NCBI RefSeq assembly: GCF_014653695.1
Contig: NZ_BNAR01000005.1
Coordinates: 1 to 64,000, forward strand
Direction: 5' to 3'
Source: Lentzea cavernae
GTDB taxonomy: Bacteria > Actinomycetota > Actinomycetes > Mycobacteriales > Pseudonocardiaceae
DNA: 64,000 nucleotides
Shown here: piece after piece, positions 26,120 to 34,725 of the stretch
How positions within the stretch are numbered: position 1 is the first letter of the stretch
How the letters are laid out: each line of letters starts with the position of its first letter
Notes under the pieces: model-generated
What the model saw: only the letters and a program-made list of their open reading frames with translations
Databases searched by the model: none
Told to the model about the DNA's origin: nothing
Translations under genes and position numbers: made by a program

Positions 26120-27647
26120 GGCATTCCTTCACGAACACCACGAGCGGCTGCTGGTGCACCTCCGGCACGTCCCAGTGGTTCTCCAGGTTCTCGGCCAGGT
26201 GGTGGGTCGCGGTCAGGTCGCCGTCGCGGTAGTAGCGGACGACCGGGTGCAGGTAGCTCGCGTCGGCCGCGTTGACGGCGTCGTTCTCGGCGACGCGCGG
26301 GATGCTGATGTCGAACGGGTCCACGGTGTCGTGGTCGGGCCCGTACTCCAGCGTCGCGACGAACCGGTGCTCGGCGGGCCCGAGGCCACCGTCCGCCACG
26401 TAGGCGACCGGCACCTCCTCCGAGTACCGCGCGGTCTCGCCGTCGACGCTCACCACGTCGCCCATGACCGCGAACTGCTGCCACAGGCACGAGGACGTGT
26501 TCACCCTGGCGATGACCGCGTCGCTGATCGCCTCCGGCGAGAGCTCCAGATCCGCGCCCTGCCACGCAGTGCCGTGGTTGCGGGCGCTCAGGACGCGGTG
26601 CAGCGCGCGGGCGCCGTAGCGGAAGCCGTGGATGAACCCGCTGGTCGACTTCTTGAAGTCGCGCGACTGCGTGATCGTGCCCGCGAAGTACAGGCCCGGG
26701 ACGTTCGTCGACTCGAACGCCGGGGTCTGCTCGGGGAACCGGTCCTTGATGATCAGCGCCGGCCTGGCGTCCCCGGCGAACATCGAGGCGTCGAACCGGA
26801 ACCCGGTGCACGCGATGATCCGGTCGTACTCCAGTTCGCGCACCTTCTCGACCGTGCGCGCGTACCGGAACTGGATCCGGAACCCGCCCTCGGGCCTGGG
26901 GTCGATGCGTTCGATCGTGCCGTCGATGACCGCGTTCTCGCTCTTGAGCTGATAGGTGTCGAGGAAGTTGTTGTTCACCGCCCGCAGGTGCCCGACGTAG
27001 TGCGTCTGCCAGGCGAGCTTCACCGAGTGCGGTCCGGCGACGTGGATGACGGCCGCGTGCTCGACCAGGGCGTCCGCGGTCTCGAAGCCCGAGTTGCCCT
27101 TGCCGATCACGAGCACCCGCTGGTCGGTGAACGACTCGGGGTCCGTGTCGAACGTGTCGTAGCGCTCGGCGTGCTCGATGCCGGGGATGTCCGGCACGTG
27201 GAGCTGGGAGACGCCGGTGGCCATCACCAGGTTCTTCGCGTGCCAGGTCTTCTCAGCGGCCTGGACGACGAATCCGTCGTCGTCGCGGGAGATGCTGGTG
27301 ACATCGATGTCGTACTGGACGTTCAGGCCGTTCGCGCAGTCCTGGAAGTAGCGGACGATGTCGTCGGCGTCGGGGAAGTACTTGGGCGTGTAGCGGGTGA
27401 ACAGCAGGGCTGGGTCGTCGAGCAGCAGCGAGTTCCAGTCCATCCGCATCCGCTGCTCGGGGTCGGTGAACCCGGTGTGGACCTTGTTGATGGAGATGAG
27501 CTTGCGGTGCCGCGGGTAGCGGGTGAAGAACGTGCCGGCCCCGCTGCCGCGCTCGAGGACGGCGTAGTCGCGACCGTCGCGCTCGAGCAGTGCGGCGAGC
27601 TGCAAACCGGCCGGTCCCGCGCCGATGATCAGGTAGTCGTACGCCAT
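26106..27647 (-). CDS. FAD-dependent monooxygenase, FOXRED2/FMO-like (copy 2)
   Basis: About 513 residues with the same layout as copy 1: GAGPAG at residues 9-14, RYPRHRKLISINK, the NAD(P) loop GKGNSGFETA, and a matching AVNNNFLDTYQLKS stretch. It is the first gene of the minus-strand operon. The ATG at 27647 is preferred; an earlier ATG at 27671 lies inside the palindrome at 27670-27689. Two such enzymes in one operon imply two oxidations or a heteromeric pair, such as successive oxidations of one nitrogen. That function is inferred. Confidence 0.82.
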   Translation of the reverse strand: MAYDYLIIGAGPAGLQLAALLERDGRDYAVLERGSGAGTFFTRYPRHRKLISINKVHTGFTDPEQRMRMDWNSLLLDDPALLFTRYTPKYFPDADDIVRYFQDCANGLNVQYDIDVTSISRDDDGFVVQAAEKTWHAKNLVMATGVSQLHVPDIPGIEHAERYDTFDTDPESFTDQRVLVIGKGNSGFETADALVEHAAVIHVAGPHSVKLAWQTHYVGHLRAVNNNFLDTYQLKSENAVIDGTIERIDPRPEGGFRIQFRYARTVEKVRELEYDRIIACTGFRFDASMFAGDARPALIIKDRFPEQTPAFESTNVPGLYFAGTITQSRDFKKSTSGFIHGFRYGARALHRVLSARNHGTAWQGADLELSPEAISDAVIARVNTSSCLWQQFAVMGDVVSVDGETARYSEEVPVAYVADGGLGPAEHRFVATLEYGPDHDTVDPFDISIPRVAENDAVNAADASYLHPVVRYYRDGDLTATHHLAENLENHWDVPEVHQQPLVVFVKECLAGA

Positions 27648-27669
27648 GGACGGGGAAGCTACCCACGCC

Positions 27670-27689
27670 ATCTCAGAGCTTTCTGAGAT
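27670..27689. promoter_or_regulatory. Perfect palindrome in the divergent cluster promoter (ATCTCAGA-N4-TCTGAGAT)
   Basis: 20 bases with perfect 8-base arms around GCTT, centred in the 63-base spacer between the monooxygenase operon (minus) and the aromatic amino-acid lyase (plus). Its place lets one regulator control both arms of the cluster. No regulator gene is inside the cluster. Confidence 0.6.
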
Positions 27690-27710
27690 CGGCTGCCTAC
27701 CGTCCGTCAG

Positions 27711-29204
27711 GTGACCACGACCGCCTCAGACACGTCCGTGGACCTCGGTTCGCCCCTGACCCCGGCACACCTGCTGCGCGCCGCCGCACCCTTACCGGTG
27801 CTCGTCGGTTCCGCGGTGCTGGACCGCGTCGAACGCGGCCGCGCGTACCTGCGCACGGTGCTGGCCGACGACGAACGCCCGGTGTACGGCGCCAAGACCG
27901 GATTCGGCGCCCTCGTGGGCTTCGCGGGCCGGTCCTCGGAAGCCGACCAGTGCGACAACACCCTCGCACACCTCGGCGCGGGCCAAGGCCCCGACCTGCC
28001 CCTCGACATCACCCGCGCCGCCCTGCTGGTCCGCACCTGGTCGCTGGCCCAGGGCCTGTCGGGTGTGTCCGCGCACGTCGTCTCCGGCCTCTCCGCGATG
28101 TTCGCCTCCTCGTTCGTCCCGGCCGTGCCGCGCTACGGCTCCGTCGGCGCCAGCGGCGACCTCATCCCGCTGGCCTACGCCGCCCAGGCCCTGCGCGGCC
28201 GCGGTCACGCGTACCTGGACGGCGTGCGGCTGCCCGCCTCGGAGGCGCTGGCGTCCGCCGGCTTGGAACCGTTGGTGCTCGACGGCCGCGACGCCCTGGC
28301 GCTGGTCAACGGCACCTCGGTGACCACCGCCGCCACCGCCCTCGCGCTGTCGTCGATCCGCTCGTCCCACCGCGCACTCGCCGACCTCACCTGCCTGCTG
28401 GTGGACGTCGTGGGCGCCGACCCCGGATTCCTGGACCCGCGCCTGATCTCCGCGTTCGGCCACTCCGGCGCCGTGACGGTGGCATCGTGGATGCGCTCCA
28501 CGCTGGAGGGCACCACCCCCAGCGGCCTGCGCGCCCTGCAGGAGCCCTACAGCATCCGCTGCTCACCCCAGCTCCTGGGAGCCGCCGAGGACGCACTGTC
28601 CTACGTGGACAGCGTGGTCTCGGCCGACCTGGGCGGTGTCAGCGACAACCCCCTGTTCTTCCCCGGCGACGACCTCGTCGCGCACGGCGGCAACTTCTTC
28701 GGCCAGCCCGCCGCCTTCGCCGCCGACGTCCTCGCCATGGTCACGGCCTCCCTCGGCAACCTGGCCGAACGCCAGCTCGACCTGCTCGTCGACCCGGCCC
28801 GCAACACGGGCCTGCCCCCGATGCTCGCCGCCGGTCCCGGTCAGCAACACGGCCTGCAGGGCGTCCAGCTCGCCACCACGGCGTTCGTCGCGGAGATCAG
28901 ACGCGGTGTCCTGCCGGCCAGCACCCAGAGCCTGCCCACCAACCTGCACAACCAGGACGTGGTGCCGTTCGGGACCCAGGCCGCCCTGCGCGCCTACGAC
29001 CTGGCGGAGCTGCTGCGGTTGCTGTGCGGGTCGCTCGCCCTGGGGTTGCGGCAGGCCGTGTACGTGGGTGGGCGGCGGCCCACCGCGCCCCGATGCGCGG
29101 CATTGCTGGACGCGCTGGCGGCGGTGATCGAGCCGGTGGATCCGGATCGGCCGTTGGACGTCGACGTGCGGGTGGCCGCGGAGGTGGTCGCAGGGGAGTG
29201 GTGA
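27711..29204 (+). CDS. MIO-dependent aromatic amino-acid ammonia-lyase (HAL/TAL/PAL family)
   Basis: 497 residues. A147-S148-G149 in YGSVGASGDLIPLAY is the self-cyclising triad that forms the MIO prosthetic group. The lid Tyr (Y59 in YGAKTGFG), Asn motifs (LVNGTS; GVSDNPL) and GNFFGQP all match the family. The substrate-selection pair aligns as His87-Leu88 (TLAHLGAG), which resembles tyrosine ammonia-lyases more than histidine lyases. An aminomutase remains possible. GTG start. It is divergent from the six-gene operon and could supply a cinnamate/coumarate or beta-amino-acid building block for its ligases. Confidence 0.85.
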   Translation: MTTTASDTSVDLGSPLTPAHLLRAAAPLPVLVGSAVLDRVERGRAYLRTVLADDERPVYGAKTGFGALVGFAGRSSEADQCDNTLAHLGAGQGPDLPLDITRAALLVRTWSLAQGLSGVSAHVVSGLSAMFASSFVPAVPRYGSVGASGDLIPLAYAAQALRGRGHAYLDGVRLPASEALASAGLEPLVLDGRDALALVNGTSVTTAATALALSSIRSSHRALADLTCLLVDVVGADPGFLDPRLISAFGHSGAVTVASWMRSTLEGTTPSGLRALQEPYSIRCSPQLLGAAEDALSYVDSVVSADLGGVSDNPLFFPGDDLVAHGGNFFGQPAAFAADVLAMVTASLGNLAERQLDLLVDPARNTGLPPMLAAGPGQQHGLQGVQLATTAFVAEIRRGVLPASTQSLPTNLHNQDVVPFGTQAALRAYDLAELLRLLCGSLALGLRQAVYVGGRRPTAPRCAALLDALAAVIEPVDPDRPLDVDVRVAAEVVAGEW

Positions 29205-29213
29205 GCACCCCGC

Positions 29214-30443
29214 TCACAGCCCGACGCTGGTCATCTGCTCCCGCACCACCCCGGACTCCGCCACCGGCAGCCGCATCGTGAACCGGGCCCCCACCCCGGG
29301 CGTCCCCACCGCCTCGACAGTTCCGCCGTGCCCGCTCACGATCTCCCGCACCAACGCGAGCCCCAGCCCGAACCGTCCCTCACGACCACTGCGGTGCAAC
29401 CGTTCGAACAACCGCTCCGCCTCACCCGGCTCGAACCCCGGGCCGGTGTCCGCGACCACCAGCTCCACCTGGCCGGACGAAGCCCGCACGCTCACCGAGA
29501 TCCGCCCGCCCTCCGGCGTGTGCCGCACGGCGTTGGCCAGCAGCTCGTCGACCGCGCGCCGCAACCCGGTCTCGATCCCGAGCACCACCACCGGATGCCC
29601 GGGGTGCTCGAGCGACACCGTGATCCGGCGCTCGGCGGCACGCTCGGTCTCGCCCACCACCGCGGCCTCCGCCACGTCCGCCAGGTCGACGGGCTGGGAG
29701 GGACGGCCATGTAGCTGGGCGGAGGCGAGCAGGTCGTCGACCACGTCGGCGAGGCCGCGGATCGACTTGGCCAGGGCGTCGAGGTCGGTGCGCTGGTCGG
29801 CGGGCAGACCGGCGGCGAGCAGTTGGGCGCGCAGGTGGGCGCGGGCGATCGGGGTCCGCAGTTCGTGGCTCGCGTCGGTGACGAACCGGCGTTGGCGGGC
29901 CAGCGCTTCCGCCCAGGGGGCGACGGTGCGGCGGCCGACGGTCAGGCCGATCAGCCCTGCCACCAGCAGGCCCGCGGCCAAGGCGATCGCCAGTGCTTGC
30001 AGCAGGTGTGTGCGGTCGGAGATTTGGTAGCGCATGTCGAACACCGCCTGCACCGTCGTGCCGTCGGCACCGGAAGTGGTGAGGACGCGGTACTCGGTGC
30101 CGTTCGCGGTCACGTCGCGGGAGATCGCCGACCCCGACGAGTGCACCGTCCTGAGGTCGTCGCGCAGGGGGAACCCGGCCGGCACCTCCAGTGGGCCGAG
30201 GTGCAGTTCGCCGTCCTCCAGGACGAACACCCACGCGCATCGGGGCGCGATGCCCGGCACGCCGTAGACGGCGTTGTAGCGGAGTTCGCGCGACACCTGG
30301 GTTTCCTGTGCGTGTGCCACGACGGCGTAGGCGATGACGCCCACGAACGTGATCATCAGCGTGATCGCCACGCCCACCAGCACGCTCACGCGCAGCCGCG
30401 CCCGCCGGACCTCCGTGTGCTCCGCCTCGGCCCACGCCCTCAC
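29214..30443 (-). CDS. Two-component sensor histidine kinase
   Basis: 409 residues. Membrane helices at about 19-41 and 148-169 flank an extracellular sensor of about 105 residues that contains two Cys. Then comes the dimerisation helix with H193 (ASHELRTPIARAH), an N-box (LLANAVRHTPEGG), DTGPGFEPG and GRFGLGLALV of the ATPase domain. GTG start overlaps the response-regulator stop (GTGA). The signal is unknown. Confidence 0.88.
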   Translation of the reverse strand: MRAWAEAEHTEVRRARLRVSVLVGVAITLMITFVGVIAYAVVAHAQETQVSRELRYNAVYGVPGIAPRCAWVFVLEDGELHLGPLEVPAGFPLRDDLRTVHSSGSAISRDVTANGTEYRVLTTSGADGTTVQAVFDMRYQISDRTHLLQALAIALAAGLLVAGLIGLTVGRRTVAPWAEALARQRRFVTDASHELRTPIARAHLRAQLLAAGLPADQRTDLDALAKSIRGLADVVDDLLASAQLHGRPSQPVDLADVAEAAVVGETERAAERRITVSLEHPGHPVVVLGIETGLRRAVDELLANAVRHTPEGGRISVSVRASSGQVELVVADTGPGFEPGEAERLFERLHRSGREGRFGLGLALVREIVSGHGGTVEAVGTPGVGARFTMRLPVAESGVVREQMTSVGL

Positions 30444-31129
30444 AGCGCCCCCAACCGGTAGCCGATCCCCTGAACCGTCTGCACGACCGAACGGCCGACC
30501 TTGGTCCGCAGGTAGTGCACGTAGGTGTCCACAATGGATTGCGAAGGCGCGTCCTGGAACACCGTGCGCCGCAACGCCGACCGCGTGTGCACGGTCTCGG
30601 GATGTGTTGCGAGCACGCGCAGGAGGGCGAACTCCCTGGTGGTGAGCGGGATCTTCTCGCCGTCGGGCAGCACGACCTGGTGTTGCTCGAGCTCCAGGCG
30701 CCCGGCGCCGATCCGCAGGACGGCGGCCAGTTCCGCGGCGCGGCGGCACAGTGCTCGCAGCCGGGCTATCAGCTCACCCAGGTCGAACGGTTTCGTCAGG
30801 TAGTCGTCCGCGCCGGCGTCGAGGCCGTCGATCCTGTCGCGCACCGAGCCCATCGCGGTGAGCATCAGCGCCTGCGTCCGCACGGACCGGGAACGCAACC
30901 GGGACAACAGGTCCAGCCCGTCGATCACCGGCAGGCCGCGGTCGATGACCACCACGTCGTAGGGCCGGGTGAGGGCGAGGTGCAGTCCGCGTTGCCCGTC
31001 CAGGGCGACGTCGACGTCGTAGCCCTCGCCGCGCAGCACCGCGGCGAGGAGCTCCACCAGCTCCCTGTCGTCGTCGACGAGCAGCAACCGGAAGGGGTGG
31101 TCCGGCCGGATCTTCGAAGAGGCCCGCAC
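30440..31129 (-). CDS. OmpR-family response regulator
   Basis: About 229 residues: a receiver domain with the acidic pocket LLLVDDD, a phospho-acceptor Asp in VVVIDRGLP and the KPF lysine (YLTKPFDLGEL), then a winged-helix effector (LTTREFALLRVLATHP ... VDTYVHYLRTKVG). The start could be the GTG at 31129 or at 31138. It is the first gene of the operon with the kinase. The 215-base spacer upstream has a 9-base direct repeat (ATCGCGTGA at 31315 and 31330) that may be a binding site. Confidence 0.87.
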   Translation of the reverse strand: MRASSKIRPDHPFRLLLVDDDRELVELLAAVLRGEGYDVDVALDGQRGLHLALTRPYDVVVIDRGLPVIDGLDLLSRLRSRSVRTQALMLTAMGSVRDRIDGLDAGADDYLTKPFDLGELIARLRALCRRAAELAAVLRIGAGRLELEQHQVVLPDGEKIPLTTREFALLRVLATHPETVHTRSALRRTVFQDAPSQSIVDTYVHYLRTKVGRSVVQTVQGIGYRLGAL

Positions 31130-31353
31130 GGCAACCACAATGCACGCCCCGGCAGTGTCGGACCAGGTCATCAAGGCCGTGCAACAGCCAATGGACAGGC
31201 ACCGGGAAATTCACAGTCGTGCCCACAAGGCCAGGTGCAGCGGAATCCCCGGGACATGCGGCAAATGCGCGCGTGGAGGCCCGTCGAGCAAACTTCCACA
31301 TGTGAAACGGAGTCATCGCGTGACCTGCGATCGCGTGATGACTGTGAACGCGG

Positions 31354-32145
31354 CTACCAGGCGGGTGCGACGGCGGAGGTGGTGCGCAGCTCGCCGACCC
31401 AGCCCGCGGTCGCGACGGCGCGCAGGCCGTCGTCGCCCTCGGCGAGCTTGCCGTGCGGGCCCAGGACCGCCGTGCTGCCGTCGTGCCACCGCACCGGGAG
31501 CTTGCCGTGGCGCTCCAGCAGACCGGCGAACTTCGTCGTCAGCGTGGCGGTGCCGATGTGCACCCAGCGGCTCGGGAACAGGTCGAGCAGCTCGACCGTC
31601 GCCGGGCTGAGCTCGGGCACGACGGTGATGCCGTGGTCGCGGCCGTACTCGACGAGGTCGCGCAGCGCGTCGGGGTCCCCGTCGGGGAAGACGTGCAGGA
31701 CGTTGAGCTTGTAGGTGGCCATCCTGTCGATGGCCTTGCGCATCTCGGCCGGCGCCAGCAGCGCGCTCGACACACCGCGCCAGGCGAACGCGGGGGAGTC
31801 GCGCACGTCGGCCGCGCGGACCGCGCCGTCGTTGGTCATCAGCTGCCGGAACGACTGCACGCCGTGCCGCAGCCCTGCCTGCGTGCCGGCGCGGAGCATC
31901 ACGGCGTCGTTGCTGACCAGCAGCGCGTACCCCTCGGGGCCGAGCCCGCGCATGGCCGGGTCGTGCGACACCATCAGCATGCCGTCGGGCGACTCCGCCA
32001 GCAGGTAACCGGTCTGCCGGAAGATGTGCTCGCGCAGCAACGCGGCCGCCGTGCGCGCCTGCCCGGTCACCCGGACGGTCACGTCTTCGGTCAGTACGAA
32101 CGAGCCCGTGCGACGGGGCGCGCTCGTGGGCATGGGAACAATCAC
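31354..32145 (-). CDS. GH20-like protein lacking the catalytic acids
   Basis: 263 residues, about half the normal size. The N-terminal third looks like the GH20b domain (VTGQARTAAALLREHI, GLRHGVQSFRQL). The rest follows the hexosaminidase barrel: WRGVSSALL, RMATYKLNVLHVF, YGRDHGITVVPEL. At the position of the family's HxGGDE catalytic motif it has HIGTAT (residues 196-201), so the Asp-Glu pair is absent and the barrel ends early. No signal peptide is visible. It is probably a non-catalytic sugar-binding relative or a decaying gene. The frame is intact. Confidence 0.65.
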   Translation of the reverse strand: MIVPMPTSAPRRTGSFVLTEDVTVRVTGQARTAAALLREHIFRQTGYLLAESPDGMLMVSHDPAMRGLGPEGYALLVSNDAVMLRAGTQAGLRHGVQSFRQLMTNDGAVRAADVRDSPAFAWRGVSSALLAPAEMRKAIDRMATYKLNVLHVFPDGDPDALRDLVEYGRDHGITVVPELSPATVELLDLFPSRWVHIGTATLTTKFAGLLERHGKLPVRWHDGSTAVLGPHGKLAEGDDGLRAVATAGWVGELRTTSAVAPAW

Positions 32146-32265
32146 CGGTTTCCTCTCCAGCGAGCTAACGCTGGGTGTACCAGCTGAGTTCCGGGGACAG
32201 GCCCCGGAACGGGGTTCCGAGGCCTGTCGTGCTGATCACACCGATGTCCGGAGGGCCGCGCCACC

Positions 32266-33291
32266 TCAGGCGAGCATGTCGCGCACCAGCGGCACGACCT
32301 TCGTCCCGTACAGCTCGATGGTCCGCAGCAGCGACTCGTGCGACAGCCCGCCGATCCCGTACTTCAGGTCGAACCGGCTCGCGTCGAGCTTCTTCATGGT
32401 GCGCGCCATCTTCTCCGCGACCGTCTCCGGCGACCCCACGAACAACGCGCCGTGCGGTCCCACCTCGTGCGCGTACGACTCCGGCGTCGGCGTGGCGAAC
32501 CCGCGGGTCTTGCCCAGCCGGCCGATCACGTCGAGGTAGTGCGGCCAGAACTCCTCCCTGGCCTGCTCGTCGGTCTCCGCCACGTGGCCGGGGGAGTGGA
32601 TGCCGATCGGCAGCGGGTCGCGGCCGAACTTCTCCAGCGCGTGCTTGTAGAGCTCCGAGAACGGCGCGAACCGGGCGGGGTGGCCGCCGATGATCGCGAG
32701 CATCAGCGAGAACCCGTACGACGCCGCGCGCACCACGGACTGCGGGCTGCCGCCGACGCCGATCCACGTCGGGAACGGCTCGGTGTACGGCACGACGTCC
32801 TGCTCGTGCAGCGCCGCGCGGGTCTTGCCCTCCCAGGTGATCTTGCCGCCCTTGAGCAGCTCGGCGAACAGGTGCGTCTTCTCCTCGAACAGGTCCTCGT
32901 AGTCCGCGAGGTCGAAGCCGAACAACGGGAACGAGTCCACACTGGACCCGCGGCCCAGGATGACCTCCGCGCGCCCGTCCGACAGGGCGTTCAGGGTCGA
33001 GAAGCGCTGGTACACGCGCACCGGGTCGTCCGAGCTGAGCACCGTCACGGCCGAGCCGAGGTGAATCGACGACGTGCGGGCGGCGATCGCGGCCAGCACC
33101 ACGTCGGCGGCCGACAGCGGCATGTCCGGGGTGTGGTGCTCGCCGATGCCGAAGAAGTCGAGGCCGACCTGGTCGGCCAGCACGCCCTGCTCGACGAGGT
33201 TGCGGATGGTCTGGGCGTGCGTCAGCGGGGTGCCCGAGGCGTCCTGGGTGACGTCGCCGAACGTGTCGAGGCCGAAGGTGGTGGTGCTCAT
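32266..33291 (-). CDS. LLM-class flavin-dependent oxidoreductase
   Basis: 341 residues of the luciferase-like barrel: GLDFFGIGEHHTPD near residue 43, SIHLGSAVTVLSSDDPVRVYQRFSTL, and GRGSSVDSFPLFG. Members use FMN or F420. It is coupled by an ATGA overlap to the upstream NADP/F420-type reductase gene, consistent with a two-component flavin or F420 reaction. The substrate is unknown. Confidence 0.85.
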   Translation of the reverse strand: MSTTTFGLDTFGDVTQDASGTPLTHAQTIRNLVEQGVLADQVGLDFFGIGEHHTPDMPLSAADVVLAAIAARTSSIHLGSAVTVLSSDDPVRVYQRFSTLNALSDGRAEVILGRGSSVDSFPLFGFDLADYEDLFEEKTHLFAELLKGGKITWEGKTRAALHEQDVVPYTEPFPTWIGVGGSPQSVVRAASYGFSLMLAIIGGHPARFAPFSELYKHALEKFGRDPLPIGIHSPGHVAETDEQAREEFWPHYLDVIGRLGKTRGFATPTPESYAHEVGPHGALFVGSPETVAEKMARTMKKLDASRFDLKYGIGGLSHESLLRTIELYGTKVVPLVRDMLA

Positions 33292-33872
33292 GACTGCTCC
33301 TTCACGAAGTTCTCGATTTCCTGCCTGCGGGCCGCGACGCCGAACAGCGGGCTGCCGGGTTCCAGCAGCCGTCCCGCGGCCAGGGACCCCACCGGCACCG
33401 GGTCGAACCCGATGCGCGCCAGGAACTCCACGACGGCCTGCAGCGCGGCCGGCGAGTCACCGGCCAGGCCGACGGCACGACCGGCGGCGGGTTCCATGTC
33501 CTGGTAGGCGACGTGGTTGAGGGTCTTGACGACGGCCGCGCCCACCAGCCGCGCGGCCACCTCCTCGCTCGTGCCGAGCGGTTGCTCCGCGGGAGGCCAG
33601 TGGTTCATCGAGTCGATCACGACCTTGCCCGCGAACATCCCCGGCTCGAGGGAGGAGAAGCGGTGCCACGGGATGGCCAGCACGACGAGTTCCGCGTCCG
33701 CGACCGCGTCGGCGGCCGTGAGCGCGACGGCTCCGGGCGCGAGGAACTCGGTGATCATCTCGATCCGCGACGGGGCACCGGACCCCGCGATGGTCACCTC
33801 GTACCCCGCCGCCAGGGCGAGGCGCGCGATGACGGGACCGACGTGGCCCGCACCCAGAACAGCGATCTTCAC
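33288..33872 (-). CDS. NADPH:F420-reductase-like Rossmann protein
   Basis: 194 residues. N-terminal GAGHVGPVIARLALAAGYEVTIAGSG is an NADP-binding Rossmann fold; DSMNHWPP and the KTLNHVAYQDM segment resemble the NADP-oxidoreductase, coenzyme-F420-dependent family. The GTG at 33872 directly starts the fold. Four-base overlap with the LLM oxidoreductase gene makes a two-gene operon. It could regenerate the reduced cofactor used by that enzyme. Confidence 0.78.
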   Translation of the reverse strand: MKIAVLGAGHVGPVIARLALAAGYEVTIAGSGAPSRIEMITEFLAPGAVALTAADAVADAELVVLAIPWHRFSSLEPGMFAGKVVIDSMNHWPPAEQPLGTSEEVAARLVGAAVVKTLNHVAYQDMEPAAGRAVGLAGDSPAALQAVVEFLARIGFDPVPVGSLAAGRLLEPGSPLFGVAARRQEIENFVKEQS

Positions 33873-33972
33873 AGCACACCCGACCTCGCTAGTTGATGTG
33901 TCATCCACCTTAACCGGACCAGCCCCCGTTTATTCCGGCGGGGGTGCGTGTGAGCTGGGTTACCGTCGACGC

Positions 33973-34725
33973 ATGTGGGCTCTCGGTGACGCGTACGAGC
34001 GCTACGTCGGCCGGTGGAGCCGGCCCGTGGCGGCGGAGTTCCTGCGCCGGCTCGACGTTCCGCCCGGCCGGACGTGGCTCGACGTCGGCTGCGGCACGGG
34101 CGCGCTGACCGAGGCCGTGCTCGCACACGCGCACCCGGCCGCGGTCGTCGGTGTCGACCCGTCGGAAGGGTTCCTCGAAGTCGCCCGCGCCCGCGTCCCG
34201 GACGCGAGGTTCGCCGTCGGCGACGCCACCGACCTGGGCGGGCGGAACGCCGACGTCGTGGTGAGCGGGCTCGTGCTCACGTTCGTGCCCGACGCGGCCG
34301 CGGCGGTGGGGGAGTTCGCCCGCGCTGCCCCGTACGTGGGTTCGTACCTGTGGGACTACACGAGCGGCATGCAGATGATGCGGCTGTTCTGGGACGCCGC
34401 GACGGACGTCGACCCCGCCGCCGCGGCGCACGACGAGGGCCGGCGGTTCAGCACGGTGAGCGGCGCAGAGCCGTTGCGCGCGTTGTGGACCGGGGCGGGG
34501 CTGCGCGACGTCGAGGTGACGGGCATCGTCGTGCCCACGGTGTTCCGCGACTTCGCCGACTTCTGGGAGCCGTTCCTCGGCGGCACGGGCGCGGCGCCCG
34601 CCTACGCGGCCACGTTGCCGCCCGAGCAACTCAACGCCGTGCGCGACCTGCTCCGCTCCCGTCTCCCGGAGCAGGGCCCGATCGAGCTGACCGCCAAGGC
34701 GTGGGCCGTCAGAGGGGCGCGCTGA
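33973..34725 (+). CDS. SAM-dependent methyltransferase (class I)
   Basis: 250 residues. Motif I is WLDVGCGTGALTEAVL (residues about 35-50), followed by the acidic strand VVGVDPSEGFLE and motif II GDATDL. The C-terminal part is typical of small-molecule methyltransferases. It runs divergent from the LLM/F420 operon and overlaps the convergent alpha/beta hydrolase gene by 17 bases. The substrate is unknown. Confidence 0.83.
   Translation: MWALGDAYERYVGRWSRPVAAEFLRRLDVPPGRTWLDVGCGTGALTEAVLAHAHPAAVVGVDPSEGFLEVARARVPDARFAVGDATDLGGRNADVVVSGLVLTFVPDAAAAVGEFARAAPYVGSYLWDYTSGMQMMRLFWDAATDVDPAAAAHDEGRRFSTVSGAEPLRALWTGAGLRDVEVTGIVVPTVFRDFADFWEPFLGGTGAAPAYAATLPPEQLNAVRDLLRSRLPEQGPIELTAKAWAVRGAR

Noticed and set aside
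22192..29204. Nitrosuccinate (CreE/CreD-type) nitrite-forming pathway
   Set aside because: The lyase here carries the ASG MIO triad of aromatic lyases, not the fumarase/aspartase fold of CreD, so the FMO-lyase pairing alone is not enough.
29214..31129. Cluster-situated regulator of the biosynthetic genes
   Set aside because: The two-component genes adjoin the lyase gene, but they are convergent with it and share no visible site with the cluster promoter.
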